A DNA stretch of 64,000 nucleotides from Strongylocentrotus droebachiensis (Eukaryota; Echinodermata; Echinoidea; Camarodonta; Strongylocentrotidae): the NCBI GenBank assembly GCA_035222895.1, contig JAVYIG010000644.1, forward strand, positions 323,501-387,500, in the 5' to 3' direction. Below, piece after piece: positions 12,101 through 18,298 of this stretch (position 1 is its first letter; every line of letters begins with the position of its first letter). The position numbers and the translations under genes were made by a program. A model generated the notes under the pieces. It did not search any database, was not told where the DNA came from, and saw nothing but the letters and a program-made list of their open reading frames with translations.

Positions 12101-15100
12101 GGGGGTGACGGGTCAACAACAAAAATAATAAAAAAAAAAAATCTCACGAATTAGGTGAAATGAGCAAAACAAATAGTGGTCTCAACCCCCCCCCCCCCAC
12201 CCCCCCACCCCCCCCCCCCCGCTTGTTCACCGGCTGACCGCGTCGGCGCAAAATATTTCCTGAACAATTGGACCCCCCAAAAAAGACTCCTACCCCCCCC
12301 CCCCCCCCCTTCCGATTATTCACCGGTGGCTGAGTCGCAACTAATATTTTCTCACGGATTGGGCCCCCCTCTTCCCGCCGGCTGGATCCGCCACTGCGTA
12401 CTAGTGTCCCTAATTGCGTACATCCGTACAGGAGCGTAACGCCTGTTGGCTCAGTGTTACCAAAGTTGCCTACTTCACGAACGACTATATACCGACGCAC
12501 GAAAATCTTTAAGTTAAACAAAGATATCCATCGAGAATATTAAAGTTTTCTGGTTTATTGGAAAAATAATGGCAGAATAAGAGCAATTTGTGGCGGATAA
12601 ACGTTTGTGGCGGATAAACGATAAAATAAAACACTTAGTTAGTACATTGCTCTAGTCTATTACCAGTGCTTGTTTACAGGGTTTCTGGAAACGTTGCATT
12701 CATTGGACGAGTTTACTCGTACCCGGCTACTTAGAGGCACGTTCAGATATGACGAGTCGAAATCGTTTCTATTTTCTTCTTCTTCTTTTTAATGACGACG
12801 CAAAAAGGTAATACGGTTCACATGTTTGTATCTTAAACATAACGCTAAGTAAATAAGCGGAGGACTTTTGTTGCGCGTAGTTGTCTTTAATTTATTCGTG
12901 TTTATGTTTTCTTGCTGTTTAACATGTCATATAATGGTCACCTAACGGTTATAATATTGCGAATGGAACTTATTTATTGGTGATTTTGTTTAACTACTCC
13001 TCGACCTGCATAGGTATGCTACCAGCTCAACAAAGTATGTGCGGATTTCACGAAAGATGTGACGTATGTCCACCAACCACTGACGGCGGAAGACATCGAT
13101 GTCAAGAAGGAGGAAATTAACGATTTAAAGAACGAAGGTACTTATTACTTGTGAATTGCCGTTTGGTCTACCACTAGTGCGCCTACAACCCAATTAGTTT
13201 ATTTCGATGTGATCTATTGCGCTCTAAGTCTATATGTTCCAGTCGATCTAATTCCCAGTTTGTCTAATGCCCATTTGTCTACTATCCATTTGATCTAAAC
13301 ATCATCTATCTATAGATCTATCAGGCTATAGTTCATCCAGACGTTGGACAAAGCCCTCCTCATAATACTAATAATCATCACATGATAATAGACCTTATGG
13401 AGGGAAGCGGAAAGTGGCATTAAACTAACTGGGAATTAGACTTACTGGTTAATACTAAATAATCAATATACTAAATGATTATTATACCATGCGGATAGTA
13501 CACAGGCTGGGTGTAGACCTTATGGGAATAGACCAATTGGGTAAGATAAGATAAGATAAGATAAGATTTTATTCGTCTTTCTTTCAAATGACATACAGAG
13601 CATAACATTGGATCATAACACATTTACAAAGCAAAATAACAAATTATGATAATGATAAAAAACATAGCTAACTAAAAGAAAGACGAGGAGACCCTGGTAA
13701 AAGCAGAGCTTGTAATTATTAGGGTCCCCTCTGAGCCGGATAAAAAATGATGAATAGATATTTGTGACTACCTAAGAATACAATAGGGAAAAGGGGGTAT
13801 AACAAAACAAGAAGTGTACACACACACAACAACAACAACAAAAAGAGAGACTAGACTAGACAAGACGGGAGAAAAGAGAAAATATGAGAAATAATAGAAG
13901 AATACAGCACATCGACAATAGGCACAGCACACAACGGGCACAAGACAACAGGGGGAGGGAATAAGAGGTTGACAATCTGAAAATAGTTAGACACATATTA
14001 ATATCAAGAAGAAAATTTACATTTATAGTAATACATAATATATCTTGGCACCATAATAACTACAAAAATGAACTACTCTTTGAGTCACAGTATTTATCGA
14101 GAAGATAAACCTTAAGTTTACACTTAAATGAAGAGAGACTAACAGATTGCTTAACGCTAGAGCCTAGAGAGTTCCAAAATTTAGGTCCAGTAAAAACCAA
14201 AGTATTAAAAGTTAACTTTGTCCTTACTTGGGGTAAGTGAAACGCAGAGGCATTTCGTGTAGCATGGTCATGAACTTGACTATTTTTCTTAAAAATGCTG
14301 ACTAGAGCCTGTGGAAGGACACCAGAATCGAAGTTGTACATTAAAGAACCCAGTTGAAGGTGATAAATATCTTGCACCTTTACAATTCTATGCGTATAAA
14401 AAAAGCGGATTAGTGTGCGTACGAAAGCTAACGTTACAAATAATTCTTAAGACCCTCTTTTGAATCAAATATAACTTTTCAAGGTTAGTTTTAAGAGAGT
14501 TACCCCAAGCAAGAACACCATAATTAAGATAGGGGAGGATTAATGTTGAGTACATTAATAGAAGGATGCCTTTAGGTAAAATTGATTTCAATTTATGAAT
14601 TACGCCACTGTTTCTTGACAATGTCTTATAGAGATGATTTACATGAATTTTCCAACTCATTTGCTCATCAATGTGCAAACCAAGGAATTTTGTTGATGAT
14701 ACCCTATCTATCAATACATTATTAAATGATACATCTCCTGGAAGCACCTTGATTGTATTACTAAAAAACACATAATTTGTCTTTTGCAGATTTAAAGACA
14801 ATTTATTTGCTTGAATCCACAAAGTAACTTTACTTAGTTCGAAATTAACCGTTTCTAACAGAGTTTGTGAATTTTTGTGTGAATAATACAAGCTGGAATC
14901 ATCAGCAAAAAAAAAGAATGAAAAAATATCAGATGAGAAATGAAAGTCATTAATATATACAATAAACAAGAGCGGACCAAGGAGAGATCCCTGAGAGATC
15001 CCTGGGTAGAAGGCGAACAGGTTGTAGACCAAACGGAAATGAACCTTTCTTACTACTTTTGACCCTTTAAAGTCAAGCATTCACCATGATGTAGTTTGGC

Positions 15101-18045
15101 TCATTAACTGTTGATTCAGAGCCCTAGAAATATAGAAGATAGATTAGTAGAAAATTCAATAATCTCTGCCCAAATGTATTATTTGTGGAGAAATCGAATA
15201 GATTCTGAACTATAACGTACTATTATCAACATTTTTACTTTTCGTAGGACGACCGGTTGAAGGACTTAAAACAGCGAACAGCGCGCAGAAGGCTAGCGCC
15301 GACCTGTCTACTGAAGTCGCACGAAAGAGACGAGCATCAATCGTAATTATTGTACAATTCTTTATTTCTACTCAGTCAATAATGAACTAAAAAAAAGCGG
15401 TCAGGGGAAAGATCTATGTAATGATGATATTAATGATAAAGATGATGACGATGACAATGATGATGACGATGATGATAATATGATTATAATGACAATAATA
15501 GTAGTAGTAATAATGATAATAATAATGATAATAACAGAAATGTAATGATCATTGTAGTAAAAATGTTGATAATAATGCATGTACTAATCTTTAGAACACC
15601 GTCAAGGATATGAACGTTTTTTTAAAAGTGCTCTTCGGAAATATGTTAATCGTGGTCATCATATTCAGGCTCTATTATTGTTTTCTATGTTGTTTCTCCT
15701 TCATCATTATATTATGTTTTATTTATTAATGTGTTTATACATCAATATATTTACTTTCTTATTTAGTTATTTATTCATTCATTTACTTTTTGTTGATTTT
15801 GTATCTATTCAATCATCTATAAATATATATTTATGTATATATACATACATTTCGTCAGCTCCCCGCAAGAACGGATAACTCGTACGGCTTTCTTTATCTA
15901 TTAACCCTAATAAGGCCGGGGGGGGCATTATGGCCCCCCCCCCCCTCCACGATTTTTCTGATTGTTCGAGAACGCATATGGATGGCGCCTCGCCGCTCGC
16001 TGACTTTTTTCTTTAGAGTCTTGCGCATCTTTAAAAAAAAAAAAAAAAAAAATCGGACCTATAGTTACAAGGTCACGTGACCTTTTGTCTTTGCATGTCA
16101 GCCCGAAAATCGCTAATTTTTGTGATTTGTGTACAAAACATATGGAAATGTCATTTTTCCTAAAAATAGATCAAACATTGGTTATTGGGTCTTGTTTAAA
16201 GTTTAGGTGGTTGTTTTGGGAGTCAAAATAGTTGAATTGTAGAAAGAAATGAAAAAAAAAAACAATAACATACATAAGTTAAAAAAACAATGAAATACAT
16301 AAGAAATTATCAAAACAAGAGATAACATAAGGAATAAGCTGGCTCTTCCAAATTTTTTTTATCGTATTATTGTTCCCAATGGTCTAATGAATATATGTAG
16401 TGAAAACGAATGCTTAAATATGAATAATATAGGATTTATGGGTAAAAATGTGATTTTATGACGTTATTTGCATAAATTACCATAAATATGCAAATGAGGG
16501 ATTTTTTCAAAGAATTGAAATTATCATATTGTTCTATACACTTCACTTGACATGCGTGCAAATTTTCGCGGAGATCGGCCGTTTCACGGCCGAGATCTTA
16601 GGGGGGGGGGGGGGGGGGGGGGGCCATAATGCCCCCCCCCCCCCCCCGGCCGTAGTAAGACTTCAAATAGCCCGGCCTTATTAGGGTTAAGAAAACAAAC
16701 TTTCTTATCATTATAATTGTAATCATTATCATTATCACTGTTATTATTATTTTCATTATTATTATTATTATTATTTCAGAGCTTTGACCAGACCTTACTG
16801 GAATTGCAAAAGGAACTACTGATCCTTGCTGCTGGGGACCAGAGCAATTATGACGGCTATCCTGGCGATGTTCTATCAATGGTGGATGCGGCCATGGACG
16901 TACCTATCCCCGCATACCAACGGGAAGAGATAAGTACGTGTTTAACAATCCGACAGAAAATAAGAAAGGTTGTGATTTTATATTTGGCATGATGGGGTAG
17001 GAGTGTTTTGCTTTAAATATTTAATGGCTGCCACAACAATTTCATCGTGGCGCCTAGAAATATAGATTTTGGCGTGTTGAAATTTTACTTCTTCGTCATA
17101 TTGTTCTACTTCTTCTTTATCTTCTTCTGCATCTACTTTTTGTGTTTTCTTCTCATTTCCATTATTTTCATTAAAAATATTATCATTATCATTGTGATTA
17201 TTAGTGGTACTACTACTATTTTATTCATTGGTATATTTATTTATTTCTAATCTTTTGTCTGGGTAGCCCATTGAACAATAAGTAGTGGTCCTCCATGTGG
17301 CCCTGAATAATTATGTACATATTTGCATCATAAAGCATAACGATTATACAGAACAGTTAAAATAAAATTCCATAGTATGTTTAGAAAGATATAACACAGC
17401 AAACACCGAATACTCGGTTGCAAAGTAATCATATTAAACCTGGTTCAACTGTAATGCCAATAGGAAAATATTGATTAAGTCGCTATTGTGTGCATAAATC
17501 ATGTTAATATTACAGAATACGTACGTAAATGATAAAATGAATAACGACCAAATGAACAAATTAAATTCATTTAATGTCCGTCTTAATTTTCTCTTTAGGG
17601 GGTATACTGGACGCACAAAAGAATGTGCTTCAATCAGCGAAGGATCTTGACGACCGCTTACCACAGGAGACCATTGATGGGGTTCGTCATCAGCTGGAGG
17701 ATGCCAAAATAGCATTCCCGGACAGCGTGTTCTTCACGGAGAACAGGTAGACATGGCAACCGTGTTTCATGGAAATGGTGTTCCTACTAATTTCTTTTTT
17801 AAATGTTAAATACATAAATACTGGTTATCACACTGACGGTTATGGTGAACGTTAGGATGGTATTGTGGTGACGATTGTGATGAAATATAATGATGATGAT
17901 ATCGGTTTCGACAATTAGGAGGGGGATGATAAAGATGGCTATGATGTTGATTATGATAATGTTACTACTACAAATTCTACTACTACTACTAATACTACCA
18001 CTACTACTACTACTTCTACTACTACTACTGCTATTATTACTATTG

Positions 18046-18078
<33 letters not shown>

Positions 18079-18096
18079 ATAACAATAATAATTCTT

Positions 18097-18136
<40 letters not shown>

Positions 18137-18159
18137 TACTAATAACAATAATAATTCTT

Positions 18160-18203
<44 letters not shown>

Positions 18204-18255
18204 TCTTCTACTACTACTACTACTACTAATAATAATAATACAAATAATAATTCTT

Positions 18256-18298
<43 letters not shown>

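Noticed and set aside
14060-15080. Two adjacent minus-strand ORFs as a host gene
   Set aside because: They are the two halves of a LINE reverse transcriptase with a frame break and a short-repeat 3' tail.
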